Positions 6,855-14,719 of a DNA stretch of 43,803 bases are shown one piece after another. The stretch comes from a virus. How positions within the stretch are numbered: position 1 is the first letter of the stretch; every line of letters starts with the position of its first letter. The notes under the pieces are model-generated. The model worked only from the letters and a program-made list of their open reading frames with translations, was not told the DNA's origin and ran no database searches. A program made the translations under genes and the position numbers. The stretch is from positions 1 through 43,803 of IMG/VR virus record IMGVR_UViG_3300036846_000748; one strand, written 5' to 3'.

Positions 6855-8663
6855 ATGGAGCTGCCCTATTACCAAGCGGCTAAGCAGCTGACCGTAGACC
6901 TCGAGACCTACGACCCTAACATCGAGAAGCTGGGTCCGGGGTGGGCCACCGGCGACGGTCATATCATTGGGTACGGAATCGGCGTAGTCGGTGCGCCCAA
7001 ATATACCCGTTACATCTCGGTACGCCACGAGGGCTACGCTAACTCCATGGAGCCCGAGTCCGCCAAAGCGTATATGAAAGAATTGCTTAGGTTGCCCATT
7101 CCTAAGATATTCTTCAATGCGCCCTACGACCTGGGCTGGCTTAAGCGCGAGGGTATCCGGGTAGCGGGGCCGTGTCATTGCGCTATGGGAGCTGCCGCCT
7201 TGATCGACGAGCGGCGCAACTCCTATAGCCTGAACAACGTGGGCGAATGGCTAGTCGGGCAGCGCAAGATGGACCTAGGCATCGACGGCTCCGAGCTGTA
7301 CCGTAGCGACCCTAAAGCAGTGGGCGAGTATTGTTGCGGCGACGTTAACCTTACCAGCGAAGTCTGGATGAAGGAAGAGCCGATTATAAAAAAGGATGAG
7401 CTGAGCGAGGTGCTTAAGCTGGAGTCCGATCTACTACCGCTCTGGGTACAAATGCGTTGGAACGGTATATCCATCGACGAGGAGCGCCTTAGCCAATTAA
7501 AGCAGGAGATGCTAGCTAAGTCTAAAGAGCTGGTAGATAAGGTACTGCGCGAGTACCGCTGCGCGGTGGATTTATGGGCCGCCGCCAGCATCGCTAAGCT
7601 CTGTGCCCAGGAAGGCGTCCCGTTTGCCCTGACCCCCACCGGACGCCCCAGCTTTACCCGCAGCTCGTTAGAGCTGAGCCCGCACCCGGCGCTGCGGGAC
7701 ATCGCCGCCGCTAGGCGGTTAGATAAAATCGCCAACACGTTTCTGGTGGGGCTCCAGCGCTATTTGGTCAAGGGTAAGGTCCATGCCGAGATTCACCCCA
7801 TGAAGTCCGACGATGGCGGCACCGTGACCGGGCGGCTGTCTATTTCTAATCCTGGTTTACACCAGATGCCAGGTAAGAAGTCCGGTAAGGAACTAGCCCG
7901 CATGGTGCGCGGGTTGTTTATCCCTTCTAAAGGCGTGCGCTGCCTAGCCTCGCTAGACTATAGCCAGCAGGAGCCCCGCCTCCAGATCCACTATGCCTCG
8001 GTCCTAGGACTGCAGGGTGCGGCGCAGGCCGTGAAGCAATTTACCGATAATCCCCGCACCGACTATCACCAGTTTACCGCCGACTTGATCGACTTCCCGC
8101 GCGAGCAAGCTAAGATCATTAACCTAGGCTTAGCCTATGGCATGGGCGTGACCAAGCTGGCGGCTTCCCTGCGTTGCACCTTCGAGGAGGCCAAGCTCAA
8201 GTTGGATAAGTATTACGCCGGGATGCCCTGGATGAGAGAGCTCCAGCGGGTGTGCGCCAACAAGGCCGCCGAGCGCGGCTTTATCCGTACGATCCTAGGA
8301 CGGCGGTGCCGTTACACCTACTGGGAGCCCGCCGCCAGGGTTAAGGGCGACCCGTCCCCGATGCTGCGCGCCCAGGCCGTAGAGTACTGGCCGGATCAGC
8401 CGTTGCGTCGAGCGTTTACGTTTAGGGGCATGAACGGGCTGATTCAGGGCGGGGCGGCAGACCAAATCAAGAAGGCTATGCATCACTTGTATTACGACCA
8501 TAAAGTGGTGCCGCTGCTTTCTCTCCACGACGAGATACTCGTAGAAGTGTCTGACGAAAAGGAAGCTGAGATATATAGGTCTGCAATGGAGAACGCTATC
8601 CCATTAAAAATTCCCGTAGTGGTAGATCTGAAAATAGGGACAACATGGGGGGATTGCATATGA
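6855..8663 (+). CDS. Family A DNA polymerase with 3'-5' exonuclease
   Basis: 602 aa. Proofreading domain: Exo I VDLETYD (D15, E17), Exo II FNAPYD (N88, D92), Exo III YCCGD (Y159, D163). Polymerase domain: TVTGRLSISNPGLHQMP near 323-339, motif A ASLDYSQQEPR (D368), motif B REQAKIINLGLAYG (R416, K420), motif C LSLHDEILVEV (H558, D559, E560). There is no 5' nuclease domain, as usual for phage enzymes. The position equivalent to E. coli Phe762 is Leu424. This is the replicative polymerase, and it must accept any modified dNTP made by the upstream cassette. The last 130 bases are AT-richer than the rest and abut an HNH endonuclease gene that overlaps by 4 bases. Confidence 0.96.
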   Translation: MELPYYQAAKQLTVDLETYDPNIEKLGPGWATGDGHIIGYGIGVVGAPKYTRYISVRHEGYANSMEPESAKAYMKELLRLPIPKIFFNAPYDLGWLKREGIRVAGPCHCAMGAAALIDERRNSYSLNNVGEWLVGQRKMDLGIDGSELYRSDPKAVGEYCCGDVNLTSEVWMKEEPIIKKDELSEVLKLESDLLPLWVQMRWNGISIDEERLSQLKQEMLAKSKELVDKVLREYRCAVDLWAAASIAKLCAQEGVPFALTPTGRPSFTRSSLELSPHPALRDIAAARRLDKIANTFLVGLQRYLVKGKVHAEIHPMKSDDGGTVTGRLSISNPGLHQMPGKKSGKELARMVRGLFIPSKGVRCLASLDYSQQEPRLQIHYASVLGLQGAAQAVKQFTDNPRTDYHQFTADLIDFPREQAKIINLGLAYGMGVTKLAASLRCTFEEAKLKLDKYYAGMPWMRELQRVCANKAAERGFIRTILGRRCRYTYWEPAARVKGDPSPMLRAQAVEYWPDQPLRRAFTFRGMNGLIQGGAADQIKKAMHHLYYDHKVVPLLSLHDEILVEVSDEKEAEIYRSAMENAIPLKIPVVVDLKIGTTWGDCI

Positions 8664-9115
8664 AAAGGAGAGATGGTATACTTGATGAAGCACTTTTGCC
8701 ATGGATTATAGCTCAGACCAAACCCGAAGGTGGCTGTTTCATTTGGAATGGAGATATATCCAACGGATATGGTCGCACCACATTTAGAGGAGAACAACAA
8801 AGAGTTCACAGAGTAGTTTGGATTCTTAGCTCTGGTGAAGAAATACCCAAAGGTATGTGGGTACTCCATCGCTGCGATAATTCTTTCTGCGTTAGATACG
8901 AACATCTATACATTGGTAACCATAAAGATAACATGAGAGACATGGCTGTTAGGGATCGAGCAGCTCGCGCCGGAGTTTCTAATGAAATAGTTATAGCCAT
9001 GAGAAAAGAATATACTGGCAAATGGGGGGATCAAAAAAGATTACAAGAAAAATATGGCCTTATTCAACCTACCGTCAGTAAAATACTTCTAAGGAGAAGC
9101 CGGAGGCATGTATGA
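8660..9115 (+). CDS. HNH homing endonuclease
   Basis: 151 aa starting at the ATG that overlaps the polymerase stop (ATGA); a start at 8645 is possible. The HNH_3-type core is GGCFIWNGDISNGYGR, RVHRVVW (H50), VLHRCDNSFCVRYEHLYIG (H70, C72, C77) and NHKDNMRDM (N87, N91), with two cysteines suggesting a zinc site. The C-terminal 45 residues look like a helix-turn-helix (KRLQEKYGLIQPTVSKIL). Free-standing enzymes of this type cut cognate alleles and spread themselves. Its AT-rich codon use differs strongly from the flanking helicase and from most of the polymerase, indicating recent arrival. Confidence 0.88.
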   Translation: MKRRDGILDEALLPWIIAQTKPEGGCFIWNGDISNGYGRTTFRGEQQRVHRVVWILSSGEEIPKGMWVLHRCDNSFCVRYEHLYIGNHKDNMRDMAVRDRAARAGVSNEIVIAMRKEYTGKWGDQKRLQEKYGLIQPTVSKILLRRSRRHV

Positions 9116-9300
9116 CCGAAGAACAATTCGAGGATCTTACGGATACGCTGACGATGGCCTTAGACGAGCCGTCCCTGACGGCCTGGGAGAAAAACTTCAT
9201 ATCGGACATGCAGAGCAACGTGGATAAGTGGGGTACGGACGTTCGGGTCAGCCCTAAACAACAAGCTATCCTAGATAAGATCAAAGAAAAATGCAACTAA
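9112..9300 (+). CDS. Small conserved hypothetical protein
   Basis: 62 aa, acidic. The pattern LTAWEKNFISDMQ...SPKQQAILDKIKEK resembles a short helical protein that often lies just before helicase genes in phages; its function is unknown. It overlaps the HNH gene by 4 bases (ATGA) and the SNF2 helicase by 10 bases, so all three are likely co-translated. GGAGGC precedes the start. Confidence 0.65.
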   Translation: MTEEQFEDLTDTLTMALDEPSLTAWEKNFISDMQSNVDKWGTDVRVSPKQQAILDKIKEKCN

Positions 9301-10730
9301 CTAAACTCGAGATGATGCCGCATCAAAGGGCCACGCTCGACCGCACTTGGCGCCTACGCGCCCACGCGCTCTTCTTAGAGATGGGCTTAGGTAAGACCAA
9401 GATCGCACTCGACACCGCGCTGATGCTCTGGCAGCAGCACCTGATCAGCGGGATGCTCGTGACCGCGCCTAAAGGCGCGTACCTGACCTGGGAGCAGATC
9501 GAGATCCCTAAGCTGATGCCGGACGTGCCATATCACGTAGCTACGTGGTCGGCGGGCATGGGCGCCAAGAAGTCCGAGGCGGTGCGCCGAGCCTGCAAAA
9601 GCGATAGCGTGTTCAAGATCCTCATCGTCAACATCGAGGGCTTTACCACCCGTCAGGCCTCGCTGGCGGTGCGGGCTTTTCTAGCCGCCCACCGCGTGCT
9701 CTGGGTGCTAGACGAATCGACCTCGATCAAGAACCCTGCGGCTAAGCGCTCTCAGGCGGTGCTCGATTTATCTCGCCTAGCGCCCTACCGCCGGATCATG
9801 TCCGGAGCGCCCATCAATAAGGAGCCGGTAGATATCTATAATCAGTTAATGTTCTTAGAGGACGCGCCGCTGGGCTTTAAATCGTGGTACGCCTTCCGCA
9901 ACTGCTTCCAGGTAATGAAGCCTATCTCGATCGGCAGTCGGATCATCCAAACCACCATCGGCACTCAGAACGAAGACGTACTCAACCATCGCCTTAAGGA
10001 AATCAGCACCCGCTACTGTAAGCAAGACTGTCTCAAGGAGTTGCCGCCTAAGACCTATGTGCAGCGGGTGGTCGAGCTGACGCCGGAGCAGCGGCGGGTC
10101 TATACCGAGCTCAAGCGTCAGGCGTTTTCTCTCCTAACTAAGGAAGAAATGGTGACCTATACGCTGGCGGTGGTAGAAATAGTCAAGCTCCAGCAGGTAG
10201 TATGCGGCTTCGTCTATCTGGATAACAGCCGCGTCCCGATCGATATAGCCAATAACCGCATCGACGCGCTCTTAGAGATCCTGCAGGACCACGACGGCAA
10301 GGCAGTGATCTGGGCGCGTCACCAGCATAGCGTAGAGCAAATCACCCTAGCGCTCGCGGCGGTCTACGGTAAGGATGCGGTGGCCAGTTACTACGGAGAA
10401 ACTGGCGATAAAGAACGTACGCGTATATTGCAAGAGTTCCAGGACCCGCAGGCTCCGCTGCGCTACTTCGTAGGCAACCCCGCCACCGGTAAATTCTCCT
10501 TGACCCTGACCGCGGCGCGGCTCTGCGTCTACTACAGCAACAGCTTTGACCTCGAGGAGCGCCGGCAATCCGAGGACCGCTTACACCGCACCGGCCAGCG
10601 CGCAGCGGTCACGTATATCGACCTGATCACACCGCACACCGTAGACGAGAAGATCCTAAAGAACCTGATGAGCAAGACCCAGATGTCGTCCACGATTATG
10701 GGCGACAGCTGGACCGAGTGGTTTAAATAA
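9291..10730 (+). CDS. SNF2-like superfamily 2 helicase
   Basis: 479 aa. Walker A is EMGLGKTK (G32-T36), motif Ia is VTAPKG, motif II is VLDESTSIKN (D141, E142), and motif III is MSGAPI. In the second RecA lobe, WARHQHSVEQITLAL and GETGDKERTRILQEFQ are followed by motif V SLTLTAARLCVYYSNSF and motif VI RQSEDRLHRTGQ. These are SNF2/Rad54-type ATPase motifs, here a minimal double-stranded DNA translocase without accessory domains. Phage members are usually placed with replication or recombination genes; the exact role is unknown. It overlaps the gene before it by 10 bases and the one after by 1 base. Confidence 0.92.
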   Translation: MQLTKLEMMPHQRATLDRTWRLRAHALFLEMGLGKTKIALDTALMLWQQHLISGMLVTAPKGAYLTWEQIEIPKLMPDVPYHVATWSAGMGAKKSEAVRRACKSDSVFKILIVNIEGFTTRQASLAVRAFLAAHRVLWVLDESTSIKNPAAKRSQAVLDLSRLAPYRRIMSGAPINKEPVDIYNQLMFLEDAPLGFKSWYAFRNCFQVMKPISIGSRIIQTTIGTQNEDVLNHRLKEISTRYCKQDCLKELPPKTYVQRVVELTPEQRRVYTELKRQAFSLLTKEEMVTYTLAVVEIVKLQQVVCGFVYLDNSRVPIDIANNRIDALLEILQDHDGKAVIWARHQHSVEQITLALAAVYGKDAVASYYGETGDKERTRILQEFQDPQAPLRYFVGNPATGKFSLTLTAARLCVYYSNSFDLEERRQSEDRLHRTGQRAAVTYIDLITPHTVDEKILKNLMSKTQMSSTIMGDSWTEWFK

Positions 10731-10915
10731 TGGGAGAGTTAATGCTTTACGGCACTGCGCAGCTAGATCAAACGGTCTATCATTGCGCGGTCAGCTCCTT
10801 TAAAGACCTGCTGTTTGCCTTTGCTAACACGGCGCGGCAGCTCGGAATAAAAGAAATAGAAGTAACCTACGTCTACTACGAGCTAATAGCTCAGGCCGAA
10901 CCTAAGCCCCGATAA
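10730..10915 (+). CDS. Small hypothetical protein, last gene of the rightward module
   Basis: 61 aa. The start ATG at 10730 shares its A with the helicase stop (TAATG); a second ATG at 10742 with GGGAGAG just upstream is an alternative. A central helix (FKDLLFAFANTARQLGIKEIEVTYVYYEL) suggests a small alpha/beta protein. I recognise no family. It is followed by the convergent junction with the structural module. Confidence 0.55.
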   Translation: MGELMLYGTAQLDQTVYHCAVSSFKDLLFAFANTARQLGIKEIEVTYVYYELIAQAEPKPR

Positions 10916-10978
10916 AATTGGCGGGTATACGGCCCGAGCCCGACCCGTAAAAACTCGCCCTGGACGATGCCAGTCGTC
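10916..10978. terminator. Convergent gene junction with two short hairpins
   Basis: The plus and minus modules converge here over 63 bases. Bases 10922-10947 can fold imperfectly (CGGGT pairing with ACCCG, inner GGC with GCC), and 10963-10978 form GACGA/TCGTC with a six-base loop. Read leftward, the first hairpin is followed by AATTTTAT. Neither looks like a textbook intrinsic terminator, so a weak bidirectional terminator is only a possibility. Confidence 0.3.
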
Positions 10979-11278
10979 TCAAACGCTCGTCAAACTCAGC
11001 ATCGCGACGATATAGCGGCGGTATTCGTCAAACTGAGCCTCCGTAAAGTCTTGGTGGGCCACGCCGTGGGCGTCCTCGAGCACCGCCACCGGGTTCTCCG
11101 GGTCGGACATATCCACCGAGGCTCCGGTCACGATCGATACCGGTCCCCTGAACACTTCTACGTGATACGACTGATTACCCGCGTCGTCTTTAGAATCATC
11201 GATCACCACCACCTGCCCGTTAAACGGCTTAGAGATGGTCCGAGGCTGCACCTGCGGTTGTTGCTCTTCCGGTTCCAT
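10979..11278 (-). CDS. Hypothetical protein at the end of the late operon
   Basis: 99 aa, acidic, with a Q/P-rich N terminus (EPEEQQPQVQPR). I recognise no domain; the middle (GQVVVIDDSKDDAGNQSYHVEVFRG) looks beta-rich and the C-terminal part (FTEAQFDEYRRYIVAML) helical. It is the last gene transcribed leftward and follows two holin-like genes, so a lysis-associated or accessory role is conceivable but unsupported. Confidence 0.55.
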   Translation of the reverse strand: MEPEEQQPQVQPRTISKPFNGQVVVIDDSKDDAGNQSYHVEVFRGPVSIVTGASVDMSDPENPVAVLEDAHGVAHQDFTEAQFDEYRRYIVAMLSLTSV

Positions 11279-11288
11279 TGGTCGCTCC

Positions 11289-11510
11289 TTATTGACTTTT
11301 GTTAGGGTCTTTGAGGGCTTTGAAAAAATGATTAGCGAGTGCGCCCAGCACTACTAGATAGCCGCCGACGATACCGCCTACTACATCGCCGGGCAGCGCG
11401 GGCGAGTGCCCGGTCCAGTACGCCACTATCGCAAAGAAGCCTGCGATAAACACTAGCGCTAGGAGGAATTTCCGAATCTCCGGATCGTTGAGAAAGCCTT
11501 TCGGTTCCAT
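11289..11510 (-). CDS. Two-helix membrane protein, holin candidate
   Basis: 73 aa. Two hydrophobic stretches are visible, FLLALVFIAGFFAIVAYW (about 15-32) and GGIVGGYLVVLGALANHFF (about 45-63), separated by a short polar turn, with a charged C terminus (KALKDPNKSQ). The size, topology and position late in the structural operon suit a class II-type holin. It starts one base after the previous gene's stop. Which of the two adjacent membrane proteins is the holin cannot be told from sequence. Confidence 0.55.
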   Translation of the reverse strand: MEPKGFLNDPEIRKFLLALVFIAGFFAIVAYWTGHSPALPGDVVGGIVGGYLVVLGALANHFFKALKDPNKSQ

Positions 11511-11511
11511 G

Positions 11512-11736
11512 CTATTTCTTCTCCATTGGCTTAACTACTTTGGCGTCATCAGTTTTGCGTACCGGCAGCGCGCGTCCGGCGATATAGCCGATCCCGATCC
11601 CGAACAGGACATTGCCGGCGACGTCGAGGTCGGGGATTTTAGTAAACAACGTGCCGCTACCGGCGATCTCACACATGATCGACAGCAAAATTAAAATCAC
11701 GCCCTCGAGGAACGGATTAGTAAACATCACAGCCAC
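11512..11736 (-). CDS. Two-helix membrane protein, holin or antiholin candidate
   Basis: 74 aa. Hydrophobic segments at about 9-26 (LEGVILILLSIMCEIAGS) and about 40-57 (AGNVLFGIGIGYIAGRAL) flank a short loop, and the tail is strongly charged (RKTDDAKVVKPMEKK). Together with the next gene it forms a pair of small membrane proteins, as in holin/antiholin or holin/pinholin arrangements. It overlaps the upstream glycosidase-like gene by 10 bases. Confidence 0.5.
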   Translation of the reverse strand: MAVMFTNPFLEGVILILLSIMCEIAGSGTLFTKIPDLDVAGNVLFGIGIGYIAGRALPVRKTDDAKVVKPMEKK

Positions 11737-12566
11737 CTCAGATCGTGCGGATAGACCTCGACGAATTGCGCACCCACCGCTTCGGCGTCCTCTAACGCGC
11801 GCACGATACTCGGTCCTGCGCCTCCCAGCATTTGAAACGCGATGTCACATTGATCCGCTAGCGGCGGTATGGCCTCCCACATCCACGCCGCCGAGAGCCC
11901 GTTGTTCATCGAGATCACACGGCGCGGTGCGAACTCGACCACCATATTCATCAGGGCGTAGCCGAGGTCGGGCGGGTTGAACGGAAAGAAGCCCGGTCCG
12001 TACATCCCCGCGATCTTGAGCTGCGAGTTATTCGTCCAGAACTCGACTAGCTGCCGCCACGCAAACTTGATCTTATCCGGAGTATAGCCGATATTCGTCC
12101 AGTTCCGCTCATCGTCGATCGTATGCGGTAGTAGCGTCTCCTGCGTGATCGAGTTCATACCGCAAAGCGCGTAGTGGTCAACGGTGGGCTCGCTACCGTA
12201 GCGCTGGCCTAGGGCTGCGATCAGTTGCCGGTAGCGCTCGAGATACTTCACGTCCCACGGCACCGGCATGTACTGACGGCCCGGCGCATAGCTCGCTCCC
12301 GAGACAAAGCTGAACTTCTCCGCACCAGCCACGTCGTACACCCAGTCCGGCGTACCAATGCCAGACTTGACCGAGATCGAGAGCTTGGTACTCACCGCCT
12401 GCGCCGCCGCCAACGCCGAGTCGATTAGCGTCCAATCCTCTACGCCCTCTTGGGGTTGACACTGTTTCCAATCTACTCGATACGCTAGATTAGTCGCCGC
12501 ACCGGAACCGGTCTGCAGCATGAACGGCGGCAACTGATTCAAATCGCTCAGTGAATAAATTTCCAT
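11727..12566 (-). CDS. TIM-barrel glycoside hydrolase-like protein
   Basis: 279 aa, no signal peptide. The pattern YRVDWKQCQPQEGVEDWTLIDSAL...KLSISVKSG..TPDWVY matches the start of clan GH-A barrels (W..i.P..g..dW..iD..l..a...g..l.l.v..G...P.W). Later strands (VDHYALCGMNS, LKIAGMYGPG, RRVISMNNGLS, CDIAFQMLGG, AQFVEVYPHD) continue the barrel. Catalytic glutamates are not certain; the usual NE after strand 4 is not obvious. It lies between tail-fibre genes and two holin-like genes, so it may act on host surface sugar at entry or on the wall at lysis. No other endolysin is recognisable in the genome. Confidence 0.5.
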   Translation of the reverse strand: MEIYSLSDLNQLPPFMLQTGSGAATNLAYRVDWKQCQPQEGVEDWTLIDSALAAAQAVSTKLSISVKSGIGTPDWVYDVAGAEKFSFVSGASYAPGRQYMPVPWDVKYLERYRQLIAALGQRYGSEPTVDHYALCGMNSITQETLLPHTIDDERNWTNIGYTPDKIKFAWRQLVEFWTNNSQLKIAGMYGPGFFPFNPPDLGYALMNMVVEFAPRRVISMNNGLSAAWMWEAIPPLADQCDIAFQMLGGAGPSIVRALEDAEAVGAQFVEVYPHDLRWL

Positions 12567-12568
12567 TG

Positions 12569-13102
12569 CTATCTCACCAACGACGCCCGGAAGTTAATTT
12601 GCACGACGACGATCGGTTGCGCCGTATTGTTCGTGATCGACCCACTCAGACTCGGCCAGTTGGCGCGTCCGTCCGCGCGCGAGTTGCCCGGATTCAGCGT
12701 GTAGCTACGCGGGTTGGGTGGCGCCACCGGGCTGTGCTCGATCATATCCAGCCGGTCAAAGTGAAAACCACCCGCGTGATAAATCGCGCAGAAGTTAGGA
12801 TACATCACGCCGGTGTAAGGGTTCATCGGGTAGTTGTTCTCAGAGGGATTGCTCACGCCGATGCCCGCGTAGACCGGCGGATACGCCGGATCGACCGCCG
12901 CGCCTGGCTCCTCTAGCAGGGAGCCTTGCAGGAGGCTCGCGACGCGCCCATGACCGGGACCGTAGACCGGTGGCATGGCACAATTATGCGGACAACCGAA
13001 CGCCTCTCCGGGCGGGATAATCACCCGGTCGTAGTTATACCAGTCCTCTTCGATGCAGAGCCAATCTGACGGCGCGGGTGGTTGGGTTTCGATCAAAGCC
13101 AT
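12569..13102 (-). CDS. Hypothetical tail-region protein
   Basis: 177 aa, rich in Pro, Gly, Asn and Tyr, with four cysteines near the N terminus. No signal peptide and no recognised domain. The C-terminal SGSITNNTAQPIVVVQINFR resembles a beta-strand domain seen in secreted or fibre proteins. Composition and position next to the fibre cluster suggest a virion or fibre-associated protein. Confidence 0.5.
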   Translation of the reverse strand: MALIETQPPAPSDWLCIEEDWYNYDRVIIPPGEAFGCPHNCAMPPVYGPGHGRVASLLQGSLLEEPGAAVDPAYPPVYAGIGVSNPSENNYPMNPYTGVMYPNFCAIYHAGGFHFDRLDMIEHSPVAPPNPRSYTLNPGNSRADGRANWPSLSGSITNNTAQPIVVVQINFRASLVR

Positions 13103-13111
13103 TTTATCTCC

Positions 13112-13537
13112 TTAGAATCCAATACAGCTATAAGCCAATGTGCGTGTCATCGTGACCACACCACTAAAGTTATAGATTATAAAACTTACTGTCGTTGCAC
13201 TCTTGGCGTAAATATCGACAACAAAGGGCGCTCCAGGACCGCCCCCTGTTGGAAAATCATCATTGAAATAGCAGACACTATTATTCGGACCCAACGCACT
13301 ACCAAACGTCAACGTACACGAAGTTGCTCCCGCTCCTGGGGTAACCAGTCCGGCAACTGAAGTAGATCCCGCCGCCAGCGTTGGACTAGTGCCACACGCC
13401 GACAATGTAACTGTCGCACCTGGCGTCACCGACCCCGCTGGTTGAATCGTACAATGTCCAACGTTATCGCACGGTGCAGCAGCACAGATACCTGTCAACA
13501 TGAACAGCAACCCAATACTAAATAATAGTTTTTTCAT
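13112..13537 (-). CDS. Secreted small fibre-cluster protein with signal peptide
   Basis: 141 aa from the ATG at 13537; a TTG at 13561 in the same frame is not credible because it puts polar residues before a signal peptide. The N terminus is a typical Sec signal: MKK, a hydrophobic core (LLFSIGLLFMLTGIC) and an AAA cleavage site before PCDN. The mature part is Gly/Ser/Thr/Ala-rich with six cysteines, and beta-rich (VTPGATVTLSACG, ATTVSFIIYNFSG). It begins two bases after the collagen-like gene's stop. Function unknown; possibly an exported or virion surface protein. Confidence 0.65.
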   Translation of the reverse strand: MKKLLFSIGLLFMLTGICAAAPCDNVGHCTIQPAGSVTPGATVTLSACGTSPTLAAGSTSVAGLVTPGAGATSCTLTFGSALGPNNSVCYFNDDFPTGGGPGAPFVVDIYAKSATTVSFIIYNFSGVVTMTRTLAYSCIGF

Positions 13538-13539
13538 AT

Positions 13540-14715
13540 TTAGCTCAAGAATGGACTGCAAGTTAATAGAAACGCCGTACCGTTAGGAATGCTATTCGCA
13601 TCGTTTATAGCCGGATTGACCTGAACCCCTGAATTAGTTGGCCCGTCAGTCTGCGCATCAACTTCAAGATTTAATGCCGATGGATACATAATATCGGACG
13701 CTCCGAAATTTAGCAGCCCGACGGAGCCTTGGCTGCTGTAGCGTTGCTGCGTGGTGTTGTACGTCGTTCCGGCCCCAATCGGAAACCCATGATTATCGGC
13801 AACGCCGGTCGAGGTCGCCAAGCGATAATTAAGATTGGTAGCACTGGCGAGACTTCCTACACCACCACTACCTGCGTTAGGGGCAAATGTGAAATCAAGA
13901 ATACTTGCGCTAATGTAGCAGGTGGTGTTGCTAACACCAGGATCGAACGGCCACGGCCCCATCGCCGTGCTGCATAAGTTCGTCCAGCCATTCGTGCCGT
14001 TCAAGCCACCACTACAGGATACACCGACGCACGTTCCTACCTGCTTGGCCGCAAGTACCACACACTTACCCGACGTATATAGAGGTATTTGGTGATTAGA
14101 AATACCCAAACTAACGCTGGCTGTAGTACCAGCACCAGTATTTAGGGTCGAGACAGTTCCGACTAGGCCGGTCGTTGGTGTGGATAAATTGGCATGGGTA
14201 CAAGCAAGGCCAGTGTCGTGTGCGTCACCTGCAACCGTAGAACTGATTATCGCACAATCTCCGACGACTGTTTGATTGTCGAAAACCACAGCATGTGCTC
14301 CCTGCGTCGCAATAATCGGTGAATCGGTGGTGACGGCATCGCACGTGCTATCACACACGCCGGTCGTGATTTTATCTGTAGTCGTAGTGGTTTGCACTGC
14401 ACAATTGTGAATGTCCTGTGCAGAGCAGACCCAACGCACGAGCTTATTCGCCGTCGTACCAGTCGAGGCGTTCTTAAGGTTAGGCGTCAGGTTGCCCATC
14501 GTTGAACTAGAACCAGAACCAGCAGGTCCAGCAGGCCCAGGCGAGCCAGCAGGCCCAGGCGAGCCAGCAGGCCCAGGCGAGCCAGCAGGCCCAGGTACTC
14601 CAGGTGGTCCTGGTGGACCCTGTATCTCAGTACAGCCGGTGCAATCGGCAGCCACCTGTGGAGCCAGACCAAGCGTCAGGACAACAGCTAGCAACCCTAT
14701 ATGCCAGTATTTCAT
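13540..14715 (-). CDS. Collagen-like fibre protein with signal peptide
   Basis: 391 aa from the ATG at 14715; an in-frame ATG at 14733 is an alternative. The signal peptide is MKYWHIGLLAVVLTLGLAPQVAA followed by DCTGC. Mature residues about 35-70 are a collagen-type Gly-X-Y run (GPPGPPGVPGPAG, then GSPGPA repeats). The remaining 300 residues are Thr/Ser/Asn/Gly-rich with many cysteines and look like beta-structured fibre. Collagen-like segments are common in phage fibres, where they form trimeric rods, but a Sec signal is not expected for a virion protein assembled in the cytoplasm. Part of a four-gene run with the same feature. Confidence 0.7.
   Translation of the reverse strand: MKYWHIGLLAVVLTLGLAPQVAADCTGCTEIQGPPGPPGVPGPAGSPGPAGSPGPAGSPGPAGPAGSGSSSTMGNLTPNLKNASTGTTANKLVRWVCSAQDIHNCAVQTTTTTDKITTGVCDSTCDAVTTDSPIIATQGAHAVVFDNQTVVGDCAIISSTVAGDAHDTGLACTHANLSTPTTGLVGTVSTLNTGAGTTASVSLGISNHQIPLYTSGKCVVLAAKQVGTCVGVSCSGGLNGTNGWTNLCSTAMGPWPFDPGVSNTTCYISASILDFTFAPNAGSGGVGSLASATNLNYRLATSTGVADNHGFPIGAGTTYNTTQQRYSSQGSVGLLNFGASDIMYPSALNLEVDAQTDGPTNSGVQVNPAINDANSIPNGTAFLLTCSPFLS
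14528..14595. repeat. 18-base tandem repeat encoding collagen-like GPAGSP
   Basis: Three perfect copies of CCAGCAGGCCCAGGCGAG start at 14528, 14546 and 14564, with a 14-base partial copy at 14582. On the minus strand they encode the Gly-X-Y repeats of the fibre protein. Perfect identity at the DNA level suggests recent expansion and easy length change by slippage. Confidence 0.9.
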
Positions 14716-14719
14716 TACT

